Below the pieces are notes generated by a model. It saw nothing but the letters and a program-made list of their open reading frames with translations, made no database searches and was not told the origin of the DNA. Shown here piece after piece: positions 41,476-50,969 of a stretch of DNA of 54,007 nt. The translations under genes and the position numbers were made by a program. Numbering within the stretch: the stretch's first letter is position 1; the number at the start of each line of letters is the position of its first letter. The stretch comes from Accumulibacter sp. (lineage in GTDB: Bacteria > Pseudomonadota > Gammaproteobacteria > Burkholderiales > Rhodocyclaceae), in contig JACKLX010000022.1 in assembly GCA_024235695.1 (NCBI GenBank), positions 1-54,007 of the forward strand. The letters run 5' to 3'.

Positions 41476-42375
41476 TCAATGGCGCAGGGCGACCGTCAGC
41501 CATACCGGCAGCGTCAGCATCGCCAGCAGCGTATTCGCGGATACCAGCCAGGCGACGCCGGGGCCGTCGCCGCCCATCCGTACTGCCAGGATATACGCCG
41601 AGGTCGCGGTGGGCAGCGCGGCGAAGACGATCACGGTGTCGAAGTAGACGCCGCTCAGGCCGAGGCTGGCAGCAGCCAGCAAGCCGGCTGCCGGCACGGC
41701 CAGCAGTTTCACCGCCAGCAGGTAGCACGACGCCAGGTGCGAACCGGAGCTGCCGCGCAGCTTCAGCGCCGCACCGACCGCCAGCAGGCCGAGCGCGACC
41801 GCGGCTTCGCTGAGCCGCCCCAGCAGCTGCGCGGCGACCGTCGGCAGGGTCAGGCCGCTGCTGCTGTACAGGAAGCCGGCCAGGGTGGCCAGCAGCAGTG
41901 GATTGCGCGCCATTTCGCGGAGCACGCCGAGATTGCCGTGCCGGGCCAGCATCCACACCGACGCGACGTTGGCCAGCGGCACCATCGCACCGATCAGGAT
42001 GCCCATCGTGGCGATGCCGGTGGCGCCGTGCAGCTTGCCGATCACCGCCAGACCGATGTACGAGTTGAAGCGGAAGGCGCACTGGAAGCGCGAAGCGAAG
42101 GCGGCCTGGTGCGCTCCGAACAACGGCGCGCCCAGCAGGCCGAGGACGACTCCGCAAGCGAGTGCCGCGGCGCCGCTGGCGAACAGCGGGGCGGCGGTGA
42201 GAAAGTCGATCGGCGTGCTCGCCAGCGCCCTGAACAGCAGCGCCGGAAAGAGAACGAAATACACCAGCTTCTCGAGGCCGCTCCAGAAACTGTCGGCAAA
42301 GTCGACCAGCCGGTAAAGCACCCAGCCGAGCAGGATCAGCCCGAAGTCGGGAAGCAGCAGCAGGATGCCTTGCAT
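41476..42375 (-). CDS. AEC family permease (auxin efflux carrier-like)
   Basis: The 299-residue protein has about ten hydrophobic segments and fits the AEC/malate-efflux family: FPALLFRALASTP near residue 45, FNSYIGLAVIGKLHGA in the middle, and ALPTATSAYILAVRMGGD near the end, a typical family block. Members export or import small organic acids or amino acids. The start codon is ATG 42375. It follows a CoA-transferase gene by 24 bases, hinting at joint use of an organic acid. Confidence 0.88.
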   Translation of the reverse strand: MQGILLLLPDFGLILLGWVLYRLVDFADSFWSGLEKLVYFVLFPALLFRALASTPIDFLTAAPLFASGAAALACGVVLGLLGAPLFGAHQAAFASRFQCAFRFNSYIGLAVIGKLHGATGIATMGILIGAMVPLANVASVWMLARHGNLGVLREMARNPLLLATLAGFLYSSSGLTLPTVAAQLLGRLSEAAVALGLLAVGAALKLRGSSGSHLASCYLLAVKLLAVPAAGLLAAASLGLSGVYFDTVIVFAALPTATSAYILAVRMGGDGPGVAWLVSANTLLAMLTLPVWLTVALRH

Positions 42376-42399
42376 GGTGTCGGACCTGGCCGGAGCGGT

Positions 42400-43563
42400 T
42401 CAGATGACTTTCTGCGACCGCAGCTCGTCGATTTCGGCGGTGCTTAAACCGGCTTCGCCGAGGATTTGCACGCTGTGCTCGCCGGCGGCGGGGGCGGCGC
42501 GGCGTGCTTCGAAAGGGTGCTCGCTGATCTTGAACGGTGGGGCGAACTGTTTGACGCCGGCGACCTCGACGATCATCCCGCGTGCCCGCAACTGCTCGTT
42601 GTCGAGGCTCTCCTCGAAACGCAGGACCGGTGTCACGCAACAGTCGACGCGCTCGAAGACGGCGGTCCACTCGGCGAAGCTGCGCTGCGCGAAGATCGCT
42701 TCGAGTTCGCGACGGATGGCTTGCCCCTGGCTGCCGGTGGCGAAGGCGAAGGCGGCGAGGTCGGGACGTTCGATGGTTGTGCACAGCGTTTGCCAGAACT
42801 TGGGTTCCATCGCGCTGACCGCGAAGTGACGACCGTCGCGCGTCGCGTAAACGCCGTAACTCGGCATGCCGCCGGAGAGCAGGTCTTCACCGCGCGGCAG
42901 CGCCTGACCGAGGCCGAGCACCGCCAGCAGCGGGAACAGCGTGTGCGCGAAGACGCCGTCGGTCATCGCCACGTCGACGTAGCGGCCGCGGCCGCTGCCG
43001 CGTGCATCGACGACAGCGGCGAGCAGCCCGACCAGTGCATTCAGCGAGCCGCCGAGCAGGTCACCGATCTGGAAGTTGGGTACCGCGGGCGCGCCGCCGG
43101 CGACGCCGATCTGGTCGAGCAGGCCGCTGTAGCCAAGGTAATTGAGGTCGTGGCCGGCACGGTCGCGGTACGGCCCGTCCTGTCCGTAGCCGCTGATCGA
43201 GCAGTAGACGATGCGCGGATTGAGTGACGATACCGCCGCATGGCCGACGCCGAGTTTGTCCACCACGCCTGGACGAAAGCCCTCGACGATGACATCGGCT
43301 GCGCTGGCGAGGCGCATGAAGGCATCGACCCCGGCGGCCTGCTTGAGGTCGAGAGTGAGGCTGCGCTTGTTGCGGTTGACCAGTTCGAAGTAGCTGACGC
43401 CACCGTGGACCGCTCCCGCGACGCGCGCGTAATCGCCGCCGCCGGGGTCCTCGATCTTGATCACGTCGGCGCCGAGGTCGGCGAGGTGCATGGTGGCCAG
43501 CGGCCCGGGCAACAGTCGCGTCAGGTCGAGGACGCGGAGGCCGGCGAGAGGAGGTGAGCGCAT
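42400..43563 (-). CDS. Class III CoA-transferase/alpha-methylacyl-CoA racemase-like protein
   Basis: The 387-residue protein begins LRVLDLTRLLPGPLATMHLADLGADVIKIE and has RYVDVAMTDGVFAHTLF, where the aspartate after MT corresponds to the catalytic Asp of this family. The GGDYAR stretch and the NRNKRSLTLDLK block resemble alpha-methylacyl-CoA racemases more than formyl-CoA transferases, so epimerisation of 2-methyl-branched acyl-CoA is the best guess. ATG 43563 has GAGGAGGTGAG-like purines in the complementary start region. The AEC gene follows. Confidence 0.85.
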   Translation of the reverse strand: MRSPPLAGLRVLDLTRLLPGPLATMHLADLGADVIKIEDPGGGDYARVAGAVHGGVSYFELVNRNKRSLTLDLKQAAGVDAFMRLASAADVIVEGFRPGVVDKLGVGHAAVSSLNPRIVYCSISGYGQDGPYRDRAGHDLNYLGYSGLLDQIGVAGGAPAVPNFQIGDLLGGSLNALVGLLAAVVDARGSGRGRYVDVAMTDGVFAHTLFPLLAVLGLGQALPRGEDLLSGGMPSYGVYATRDGRHFAVSAMEPKFWQTLCTTIERPDLAAFAFATGSQGQAIRRELEAIFAQRSFAEWTAVFERVDCCVTPVLRFEESLDNEQLRARGMIVEVAGVKQFAPPFKISEHPFEARRAAPAAGEHSVQILGEAGLSTAEIDELRSQKVI

Positions 43564-44027
43564 GCGAACAGGCTTTCGAAACGGAACTCTGTTGAACCAA
43601 ATGGCGGCCGACGAAGGTCGCCACGGCGAAACGCGACGAGCAACGAAGGTCGGCTTGCCAGGGCCCGCGAATTCGCATTGTAGCGCCGGGCGGCTAGCCG
43701 TGCGTGCGCCAGCCTGGCCGGGCGCGGCGGCGGCTCTTGCCCTTGGTGCCGTCGCTGCCGAGCGCGTCGCGGCCTTGCGGTGGCGACCGCTGCTGTCGCG
43801 CGCCATGGCAACGGGGGTATCATGGATGCCGAAATGCTTACCCCGATGCAATATCGAGAGCGGCAGGATCTGGTCCGGAACCCGCCTGCCGGTCGCGCTG
43901 TCCGAATGCACTTGTCCGCCGCGCCCGAGCGGGGCAGCGGTCAAGCTGCCGCTTGTCATCGTTTCCGCCGCGCGCCTGCCGCGCGCCGGGAGACCTGCTT
44001 GTCGTCCGTCACCTGAAACTCCCCACC
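43564..44027. other. Divergent gap without a gene
   Basis: This 464-base region lies between the minus-strand CoA-transferase and the plus-strand DUF748 gene. A plus frame open from 43704 continues into DUF748 but its Arg/Pro/Cys-rich translation looks like antisense/noncoding sequence. No strong promoter consensus or hairpin stood out. Confidence 0.5.
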
Positions 44028-47000
44028 ATGCCCAACAGGCTGCGAGCCTTTCTTGCCAGCAAGCTGCTGATCTTCGCCGTGGCACTGGTCGCGCTCTATC
44101 TGCTCGGTGGTTTCCTTGCCCTGCCGGCGATCGTCAAGTGGCAGGTCGAGAAACAGGTCCCCGCGCAACTCGGCCATCCGATCAGCGTCGGCGCGGTGCG
44201 CTTCAATCCGCTGCTGTTCCGCTTCGAGGTCGACGATCTGACCCTGTCCGATCCGCAAGGCGAGCCGATGTTCGGCTTCCGGCACCTGCTGGTCGATTTC
44301 GAGCTGCGCAGCGTCGTCGACCGGGCATGGACCTTCGCCGAAGCGCGGGTCGAGGCACCGGTTCTGCACCTGCGCCTCGACAAGGGCGGCCGGCACAACT
44401 TTGCCGCCCTGCTCGAACGCCTGCCGGAGAGCGATCCGAAGCAGGAAGACGCTGCCCTGCCACGCTTCATCGTCAGCCGCATCAGCCTCAGCGACGCGCG
44501 CATCGACTACTCGGACGAATCGCTCGAAGAAGCGCTGGTGACGCACATCGAGCCGCTGCAGTTCGAGGTCGACGGTCTCTCGAGCCTGCCCGAGCAGGCG
44601 GCAAGCTTCCGGCTGTCGACGCGCACGGCGGCCGGCGAGGAGCTGGAAACGAGCGGCGAGCTGGCGCTCAATCCGATCGCGTCGAAGGGGCGGCTGACGC
44701 TCAGCGGCCTGCAGGTCAAGACGCTGGCGAGGAGCTTGTCGCGCCGGCTGGCGATCGATTCGCCAGCCGGCGTGGTCGATTTCGCCGCCAGCTTCGAGCT
44801 CGCGGTCGACCGTGCCGGGACGCTCTCCGGCAGCGTGTACGACGTCGCCTTCGACGTCGCCTCGCTGTCGGTGAGCGCCAGCGGCGCTGCTTCGCCGCTG
44901 TTGGCGATCGAGAGCCTGTCGCTGCAAGGGGGGCGTGTCGAGCTCGGCGCGCGCGAAGCAGAATTTGCCGCTTTCAGGCTGGTGAAGGGTCGTCTCGCCG
45001 CAGCGCTCGATAAGGACGGCCGGATCAATTGGCAGGCGCTGCTGCGCGAATCGGAGGCGTCGGCACCGGCAGGCGGTGGCGAGACCGCTGCCGTCGCCAC
45101 GCCGACCACTGCTCCCGGCTCGGCCACCCCGGACAGTGCCACCGCCACCGGCGGCGAGCCGCAGGCACCGGCACCCGGACCGTGGCGCGTGGCGGTGGCC
45201 AGCGCCAAAGTTTCGCAGCTCGAACTGGCCTTCTCGGACGCCGCGCAGGGAGTCGACGTCAAGGTTGACGCGCTCGGCCTCGAGTTGGCGCCAACCGCCG
45301 AGCTCGGTTCGGCAGGGGCGCGCGTCGCGCTGGCTGAGCCCAAGCTGTCGATTGACGGCTTGCGCGTGAAAACCGCCGGCGATCGGCTGCTTGTGCCGCA
45401 CACGCTGATCGAGGGCGGACAACTGGCAATCGTCGTCGCCGACGAGCGTCTGGAACTGACCATCGACAAGGCCAATGGCCGCTTCGAGGGTATCGAGGCG
45501 CAGCGCGGTGCCGACGGCGTGAAGGTGCACGGCGCGACGGTTGCCGGCGAGCAACTCTCGCTGCAGCAGGCCGCTGGCGTCCTGCGGATCGCCGGCCGCG
45601 GCGCGCGGGCGTCGGCTGCGGGCCTGGCCGCACGGCAGGGGAGCGACCGGGTTGCCGTGCAGGACGCATCGTTGGCCGTGGCTGCGGTCGCACTTTCGGT
45701 CGGCGGGCCATCGTCGGCGACGTCGGCATCGGGTCTCGAGCTGCGCTTCGACGACACGGCGCTGCGCGTCAAGGCGCTCGGCGTCGTCGCGCAGGGGGCC
45801 GAGTCCGAAGTCGGCCGCGTCGCGGCGGCAACAGTCGGCGCCGGCTCGCTGCGGCTGTCGCTGGCCGACGGGCCGGTCGATCTGACTGGCGATGGCCTCA
45901 GCGCCGAGTTGTCGGACACCATCCTCAACAGCCCGGCCGACGCCAGCGAAATGCTGCGCGCTGGCCGCCTGACCCTGGCCGGTGGCGCTTTACGTTTGCG
46001 GGATCGGGCGTTCAGTGTCGCCACGATCGCCCTTGCCAGGGGTGCGGCGCATACCTGGCTCGACCAGCAGGGGCGCTTCAACGGGTTGATCTTGACCCGC
46101 AGCGCGGCGGCGGCAGCGGTGGCGGCGGCGCCCGATGCGGCGCCGGCGACCTCGGACGCCTCGGGCACGCGGGCGGCCGACCCGGCCTGGCGAGTCGCCG
46201 TCGAGTCGACGGAAGTGGACGACTTCGCGCTGACCTTCGAGGATCGGCGTGGCTTGCCCCGCTTGGCGGTCGGACTCGAGGCGATCCGCGCGCGGATCAA
46301 GGCTTTCGAGACCGGCGTCACGTCGCCGATGCAGGTCGAGTTCGAGGCAAGGCTTGCCAGCGGTGGCGAGATTGCGACCAGCGGCAGCGTTCGCGCCGAC
46401 AACGGCACATCGGACCTGCAGCTCAAGCTGACCGGTATCGCGCTGGCGCCGGTGCAGCCCTACCTGTCGGAGTTCGCCGAGTTGCGACTGGCCTCCGGAA
46501 CGGTGTCGAGCGCCGGACGACTGCGCTACGGCGACGCCGCCGGCGGCACGGCGCAACTCGCCTACGAGGGCAGTTTCGCGCTTGATCGCCTGCAGCTCGA
46601 CGAGGTCGAACCCGCACGGCCCTTCCTCGCATGGCAGGCGCTGGCGACCGACGACCTGCGGCTGACCGTCGAACCAAACCGTCTGGATATCGGGGAGTTG
46701 CGCCTCGTTCGGCCGTCGGGGCGCCTGATCATCGCCGCGGACCAATCGGTCAACCTCACCGATGTGCTGAGGAAGCCCAAGGGCGGCGAGGTGACGGAAC
46801 CGGCGAGCGGGCAGCCGGCAGCCGACGAGGCGGCGCCGCCATCCGACAGCGCGGCCGACCCGTTCCCGGTCACCATCGCCCGCCTGCGCGTTTCCGACGG
46901 CGAGCTCGAGTTTGCCGACCTGAGCCTGCGGCCGCAGTTCGGCACCCGGATGCACGAACTGAACGGCGTCATCACCGGCCTCGGCACCGATCCGAATGGC

Positions 47001-48137
47001 AGCGCGAAAGTCCAGCTCGACGCGCGTGTCGACAAATACGGTTCGGCGAAGATTCGCGGCCAGCTCAGCGTTTTTCGTCCGGCCAAGCTGACCGACGTCG
47101 AGATGAGCTTTCGCAACGTCGCGATGAACTCGCTGTCGCCCTACACCGTCAAGTTCGCCGGGTACCGGATCACCGCCGGCCGCCTGACGCTGGACCTGCA
47201 GTACAAGGTCAAGGACGGCAAGCTGCGCGGCGAGAACAAGATCGTGCTCAAGAAAATGAAGCTCGGCGAGAAGGTTGACAGTCCCGATGCGGGCGACCTG
47301 CCGCTCGATCTGGCGATCGCCATCCTGACCGACTCCGAGGGGGTGATCGACATCGGCCTGCCAGTCAGCGGCGATCTCAACGATCCGCAATTCGATTATG
47401 GCGCGGTGATCGGCAAGGCCTTCGGCAACCTGCTCGGCAGCATCGTCACGGCACCGTTCAGGGCGCTCGGTGCGCTGTTCGGCGGTGGCGAGAAGGCGAT
47501 TGACACGATCGACTTCGAGCCGGGAAGCGCCGTCGTCGCGCCGCCCGAGCGCCAGAAGCTGGCGGCGGTGGCACGCGCGATGAACGAGCGACAGGCGCTC
47601 AGGTTGATCGTGCCGCCGACCTACGCGGCTGCCGAAGACAGGTCGGTACTGAAGTCGCGCGCGGTACGCAGCGAGATCGTCAAGCAGATGGGCATCGAGC
47701 TGGCCGCCGGCGAGGATCCGGGCCCGATCGACACCGCGAACCCGCGTGCGCAGAGCGCGGTCGAGGCAGCGTTCAGCGCGCGCTACGCGCCTGCCGTCTT
47801 CGCGGCGCTGAAACGCCGCGCGCTCGATGCCGCGCCGGCCAGCCCCGCGGTCGCCGCGCCCACCGCTGGCGACGGCAAGGCAGCGCCCGCCGCGCCGCCG
47901 CCGGGCCCACCGCCGGCGTTCTACCAGACGCTGCTCGATCGGCTGATCAGCGAGCAGCCGATCGAGGACGAGACACTGGCGCAACTCGCTTCCCGGCGAG
48001 GTGAGGCGATCGTTGCCGAGCTGACGACGGTCGGCGGTGTCGCCGCGGCACGGGTGGCTCTCGGCGAGGCGCGTCAGGCGACCGCCGCGAACGACCAGGC
48101 GGTGACGCTGCAGTTGCAGCTCGAGGTGGCGAAGTGA
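44028..48137 (+). CDS. DUF748 AsmA-like large envelope protein
   Basis: The 1369-residue protein has one N-terminal membrane segment (about residues 9-35) and a long periplasmic body with AsmA/DUF748 features: KQVPAQLGHPISVGAVRFNPLLFRFEVDDLTL near the start and FADLSLRPQFGTRMHELNGVITGL late, followed by NSLSPYTVKFAGYRITAGRLTLDLQYKVKDGKL. Ala/Thr/Pro-rich spacers split the body. The last 200 residues, after SIVTAPFRALGALFGG, include a segment like an OmpA-type fold (IDFEPGSAVVAPPERQKLAAVARAM). AsmA-type proteins are thought to form bridges that move phospholipid to the outer membrane. GTGA couples it to the YihY gene. Confidence 0.88.
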   Translation: MPNRLRAFLASKLLIFAVALVALYLLGGFLALPAIVKWQVEKQVPAQLGHPISVGAVRFNPLLFRFEVDDLTLSDPQGEPMFGFRHLLVDFELRSVVDRAWTFAEARVEAPVLHLRLDKGGRHNFAALLERLPESDPKQEDAALPRFIVSRISLSDARIDYSDESLEEALVTHIEPLQFEVDGLSSLPEQAASFRLSTRTAAGEELETSGELALNPIASKGRLTLSGLQVKTLARSLSRRLAIDSPAGVVDFAASFELAVDRAGTLSGSVYDVAFDVASLSVSASGAASPLLAIESLSLQGGRVELGAREAEFAAFRLVKGRLAAALDKDGRINWQALLRESEASAPAGGGETAAVATPTTAPGSATPDSATATGGEPQAPAPGPWRVAVASAKVSQLELAFSDAAQGVDVKVDALGLELAPTAELGSAGARVALAEPKLSIDGLRVKTAGDRLLVPHTLIEGGQLAIVVADERLELTIDKANGRFEGIEAQRGADGVKVHGATVAGEQLSLQQAAGVLRIAGRGARASAAGLAARQGSDRVAVQDASLAVAAVALSVGGPSSATSASGLELRFDDTALRVKALGVVAQGAESEVGRVAAATVGAGSLRLSLADGPVDLTGDGLSAELSDTILNSPADASEMLRAGRLTLAGGALRLRDRAFSVATIALARGAAHTWLDQQGRFNGLILTRSAAAAAVAAAPDAAPATSDASGTRAADPAWRVAVESTEVDDFALTFEDRRGLPRLAVGLEAIRARIKAFETGVTSPMQVEFEARLASGGEIATSGSVRADNGTSDLQLKLTGIALAPVQPYLSEFAELRLASGTVSSAGRLRYGDAAGGTAQLAYEGSFALDRLQLDEVEPARPFLAWQALATDDLRLTVEPNRLDIGELRLVRPSGRLIIAADQSVNLTDVLRKPKGGEVTEPASGQPAADEAAPPSDSAADPFPVTIARLRVSDGELEFADLSLRPQFGTRMHELNGVITGLGTDPNGSAKVQLDARVDKYGSAKIRGQLSVFRPAKLTDVEMSFRNVAMNSLSPYTVKFAGYRITAGRLTLDLQYKVKDGKLRGENKIVLKKMKLGEKVDSPDAGDLPLDLAIAILTDSEGVIDIGLPVSGDLNDPQFDYGAVIGKAFGNLLGSIVTAPFRALGALFGGGEKAIDTIDFEPGSAVVAPPERQKLAAVARAMNERQALRLIVPPTYAAAEDRSVLKSRAVRSEIVKQMGIELAAGEDPGPIDTANPRAQSAVEAAFSARYAPAVFAALKRRALDAAPASPAVAAPTAGDGKAAPAAPPPGPPPAFYQTLLDRLISEQPIEDETLAQLASRRGEAIVAELTTVGGVAAARVALGEARQATAANDQAVTLQLQLEVAK

Positions 48138-49504
48138 CCGCCGCCGCGCCCGACCTGCTGCGGCGTCTCGAGCGTTTCATCTGGGGCGAACGGGGGGTGG
48201 CGCTGCCGGCCTGGCAGGCAGGTTCGTTGCGGCTGGTGCGCACCGTGCTGATTCTGGTGCGCGACCTGGTCGACGGTCAGCTGACGCTGCGTGCGATGAG
48301 TCTGGTGTACACCACCCTGCTGTCGATCGTGCCGCTGCTCGCCTTGAGTTTTTCGGTACTGAAGGCCTTCGGCGTGCACAACCAGATCCAGCCGATGCTG
48401 CTCAGGTTCCTCGAACCGCTCGGCGAGAACGGTGCCGAAATCGCGCACAACATCATCGAGTTCATCCAGCGGATGAACGTCGGCGTGCTCGGGGCGGTCG
48501 GCCTGGTGCTGCTGCTGTACACCGCGATCTCGCTGATGCAGAAGATCGAGGAGTCCTTGAACTACATCTGGCACGTGCACCGCCCGCGACCGCTTGCCGA
48601 TCGCTTCAGCCGCTATCTCAGCGTGCTGCTGGTCGGTCCGATCCTGGTCTTTTCGGCGCTCGGGATCACCGCGACAGTGATGCGCATCGAGACCGTTCGC
48701 GGGCTGCTGGCGATCGACATGCTCGGCCAGGTCGTCCAGAAGATCAGCGGCCTGACGCCCTACCTGCTGGTGATCGCCGCCTTCACCTTCGTCTACGTGT
48801 TCATTCCCAACACCCGCATACGCTTCCGCGCGGCGCTGATCGGCGGCATCGCAGGCGGTGTCGCCTGGCAGACCGCCGGCTGGGGCTTCGCCGCTTTCGT
48901 CGCCTCGTCGAACCAGTACGCGGCGATCTATTCGAGTCTGGCGATCCTGGTGCTGTTCATGATCTGGTTGTACCTGAGCTGGCTGATCCTGCTGTTCGGT
49001 GCCAGTGTCGCTTTTTACGTTCAGCATCCCGAATACCTGTACGCCAGCACCGGCGAACCGCGGCTGAGCAACCGCATGCGCGAGCGGCTGGCGTTATCGG
49101 TCATGAGCCTGATCGCCGGCAGGTTTCTGGCCGGCGATCCGATGCCGTCGCTACCCGAGCTCACCCGCCTGCTGCGAATGCCGACACACGTTCTGCAGAC
49201 CGTACTCGAGGCGCTGGAAGGCCGGCGGCTATTGCTTCAGAGCACCGACGATCCGCCGCTCTACCTGCCGGCGCGCGACCCCTCGCTGATTCCCGTGACG
49301 CAGGTGCTGGAGACCGTGCGGATCGCCGGCGAGGAGCGATTCTTCACGCCCGACAGGCTGCCGGCGCCGCCACCGGTCGACCAGGTGCTCGAGCGGATGC
49401 GGCAGGCGATTGAGTCATCGGTGGACGGAATCAGCGTTCGCGAGTTGGCGTCTGCCACGATGGCCGACGCCACCGCGTGCCAGGTCGTCGAAGCCGATGA
49501 CTGA
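48134..49504 (+). CDS. YihY/BrkB family inner-membrane protein
   Basis: The 456-residue protein has six or so membrane segments in the first 300 residues. The YihY pattern shows LRAMSLVYTTLLSIVPLLALSFSVLKAFG, EESLNYIWHVHRPRPLADRFSRYL and FIPNTRIRFRAALIGGIAGGVAWQ. The C-terminal 150 residues are soluble, with a possible winged-helix region (ELTRLLRMPTHVLQTVLEALEGRRLL). Some YihY proteins were once labelled ribonuclease BN; that is not supported by the sequence. YihY proteins have recently been linked to lipid transport with AsmA-like proteins, which suits the GTGA-coupled DUF748 neighbour. Start is GTG 48134. Confidence 0.88.
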   Translation: MTAAAPDLLRRLERFIWGERGVALPAWQAGSLRLVRTVLILVRDLVDGQLTLRAMSLVYTTLLSIVPLLALSFSVLKAFGVHNQIQPMLLRFLEPLGENGAEIAHNIIEFIQRMNVGVLGAVGLVLLLYTAISLMQKIEESLNYIWHVHRPRPLADRFSRYLSVLLVGPILVFSALGITATVMRIETVRGLLAIDMLGQVVQKISGLTPYLLVIAAFTFVYVFIPNTRIRFRAALIGGIAGGVAWQTAGWGFAAFVASSNQYAAIYSSLAILVLFMIWLYLSWLILLFGASVAFYVQHPEYLYASTGEPRLSNRMRERLALSVMSLIAGRFLAGDPMPSLPELTRLLRMPTHVLQTVLEALEGRRLLLQSTDDPPLYLPARDPSLIPVTQVLETVRIAGEERFFTPDRLPAPPPVDQVLERMRQAIESSVDGISVRELASATMADATACQVVEADD

Positions 49505-49558
49505 AAGCGAGCAGCGGTGTCACGGATCGCCGCCTGCCGTGCCGCCGCCGCGAAGCGC

Positions 49559-50869
49559 CTAGAGCAGCTGTTCGAGACGCAGGCGGATGATCTTGCCCGC
49601 GACCGCCGCCAGCCCTTCGATACGCACGATCGCCGCGTCGATATTCCGTTCGCGCGTCTGGTGGGTGAGCATGATGATGTCGGTCTGCTGCTCGCCTTCG
49701 CCGGGTTCGCGCTGGATCATCGCGTCGATCGAGATGTCATGGTCGGCAAGGATCCGTGTCACGTCGGCGAGCACACCTGGCCGGTCCTCGACGCGCAGGC
49801 GCAGGTAGTAGCTGGTGATCACGTCGGCGATCGGCAGAATCGCCAGGTCGACCATCGCATCGGGCTGGAACGCCAGATGCGGCACGCGGTGCTCGGGGTC
49901 GGCGGTATGCATCCGCGTCACGTCGACCAGGTCGGCGATCACCGCCGAAGCCGTTGGCTCGGCGCCGGCGCCCTTGCCGTAGTAGAGGGTGGCGCCGACG
50001 GCGTCGGCCTTGACCAGTACGGCGTTCATTGCCCCCTCGACGTTGGCGATCAGCCTCCTGGTCGGGATCAGCGTCGGATGGACACGCAGTTCGACGCCTT
50101 CTGAGGTGCGTTTGGTGATCCCCAGCAGCTTGATACGGTAGCCGAGTTGCTCGGCGTACTTGATGTCGGCGGCGTCGAGCGCGCTGATCCCTTCGACATG
50201 CGCTTTCTCGAAGCTCATCGAATTGCCGAAAGCGATCGCCGACATGATGCTCAGCTTGTGCGCGGCATCGACACCCTCGACGTCGAAAGTCGGATCGGCT
50301 TCGGCGTAGCCGAGACGTTGCGCTTCCTTGAGCACGACGTCGAATGACAGGCTCTTGTCGCGCATTTCCGAGAGGATGAAGTTGGTCGTGCCGTTGATGA
50401 TTCCGGCGATCCATTCGATGCGGTTCGCGGTCAGACCTTCGCGCAGCGCCTTGATGATCGGGATGCCGCCGGCGACGGCGGCTTCGAAAGCGACCATTAC
50501 GCCCTTCTTCTGCGCGGCAGCGAAGATCTCGTTGCCGTGTTTGGCGAGCAGCGCCTTGTTGGCGGTTACCACGTGCTTGCCGTTGTCGATCGCCTGCAGC
50601 ACCAGCTGCTTGGCGATGTCGTCGCCACCGATCAGCTCGACGACGATGTCGACCTCGGGGTCGGCGACCACCGCGAAGGCGTCGTCGGTGACCCGGCAAC
50701 TGCCGTCGGTGAGCCGCCGGGTCTGTTCGACGTCGCGGTCGGCAACGATGCTGACCTGAATGGGGCGGCCGGCGCGGCGCGCGATCTCTTCGGCGTTGCG
50801 CTTGAGTACTGCGTAAGTACCGCCACCGACGGTGCCGATGCCGAGAAGTCCAACGTTGATAGGTTTCAT
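49559..50869 (-). CDS. hom: Homoserine dehydrogenase
   Basis: Hom reduces aspartate semialdehyde to homoserine in threonine and methionine synthesis. The 436-residue protein has the NAD(P) loop GLLGIGTVGGGTY near the start, the conserved TANKALLAKHG and AGGIPIIKALREGL blocks, and a C-terminal ACT domain (VEDRPGVLADVTRIL onward) for threonine feedback. ATG 50869 fits the family. The alaA gene ends about 100 bases upstream. thrC is missing from its usual place downstream. Confidence 0.96.
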   Translation of the reverse strand: MKPINVGLLGIGTVGGGTYAVLKRNAEEIARRAGRPIQVSIVADRDVEQTRRLTDGSCRVTDDAFAVVADPEVDIVVELIGGDDIAKQLVLQAIDNGKHVVTANKALLAKHGNEIFAAAQKKGVMVAFEAAVAGGIPIIKALREGLTANRIEWIAGIINGTTNFILSEMRDKSLSFDVVLKEAQRLGYAEADPTFDVEGVDAAHKLSIMSAIAFGNSMSFEKAHVEGISALDAADIKYAEQLGYRIKLLGITKRTSEGVELRVHPTLIPTRRLIANVEGAMNAVLVKADAVGATLYYGKGAGAEPTASAVIADLVDVTRMHTADPEHRVPHLAFQPDAMVDLAILPIADVITSYYLRLRVEDRPGVLADVTRILADHDISIDAMIQREPGEGEQQTDIIMLTHQTRERNIDAAIVRIEGLAAVAGKIIRLRLEQLL

Positions 50870-50969
50870 AGAGCAGTCAGGAGTGATGGTTGAGGGTGGG
50901 CGAGTCAGGTTCGATGCGCCGGCCGATGATTCCCGATTCCGGCACGGCGAGGCTGCGGCTTCGCGGCTT

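Noticed and set aside
41114-42784. 556-codon minus-strand frame across PP2C and AEC
   Set aside because: Highly arginine-rich out-of-frame translation; genuine genes occupy the region in other frames.
43704-44027. In-frame 108-codon extension upstream of the DUF748 start
   Set aside because: Arg/Pro/Cys-rich translation with no family match; the DUF748 N-terminal membrane segment begins at ATG 44028.
44507-46426. 639-codon minus-strand frame inside the DUF748 gene
   Set aside because: Ser/Ala/Pro-rich antisense shadow of a long GC-rich gene.
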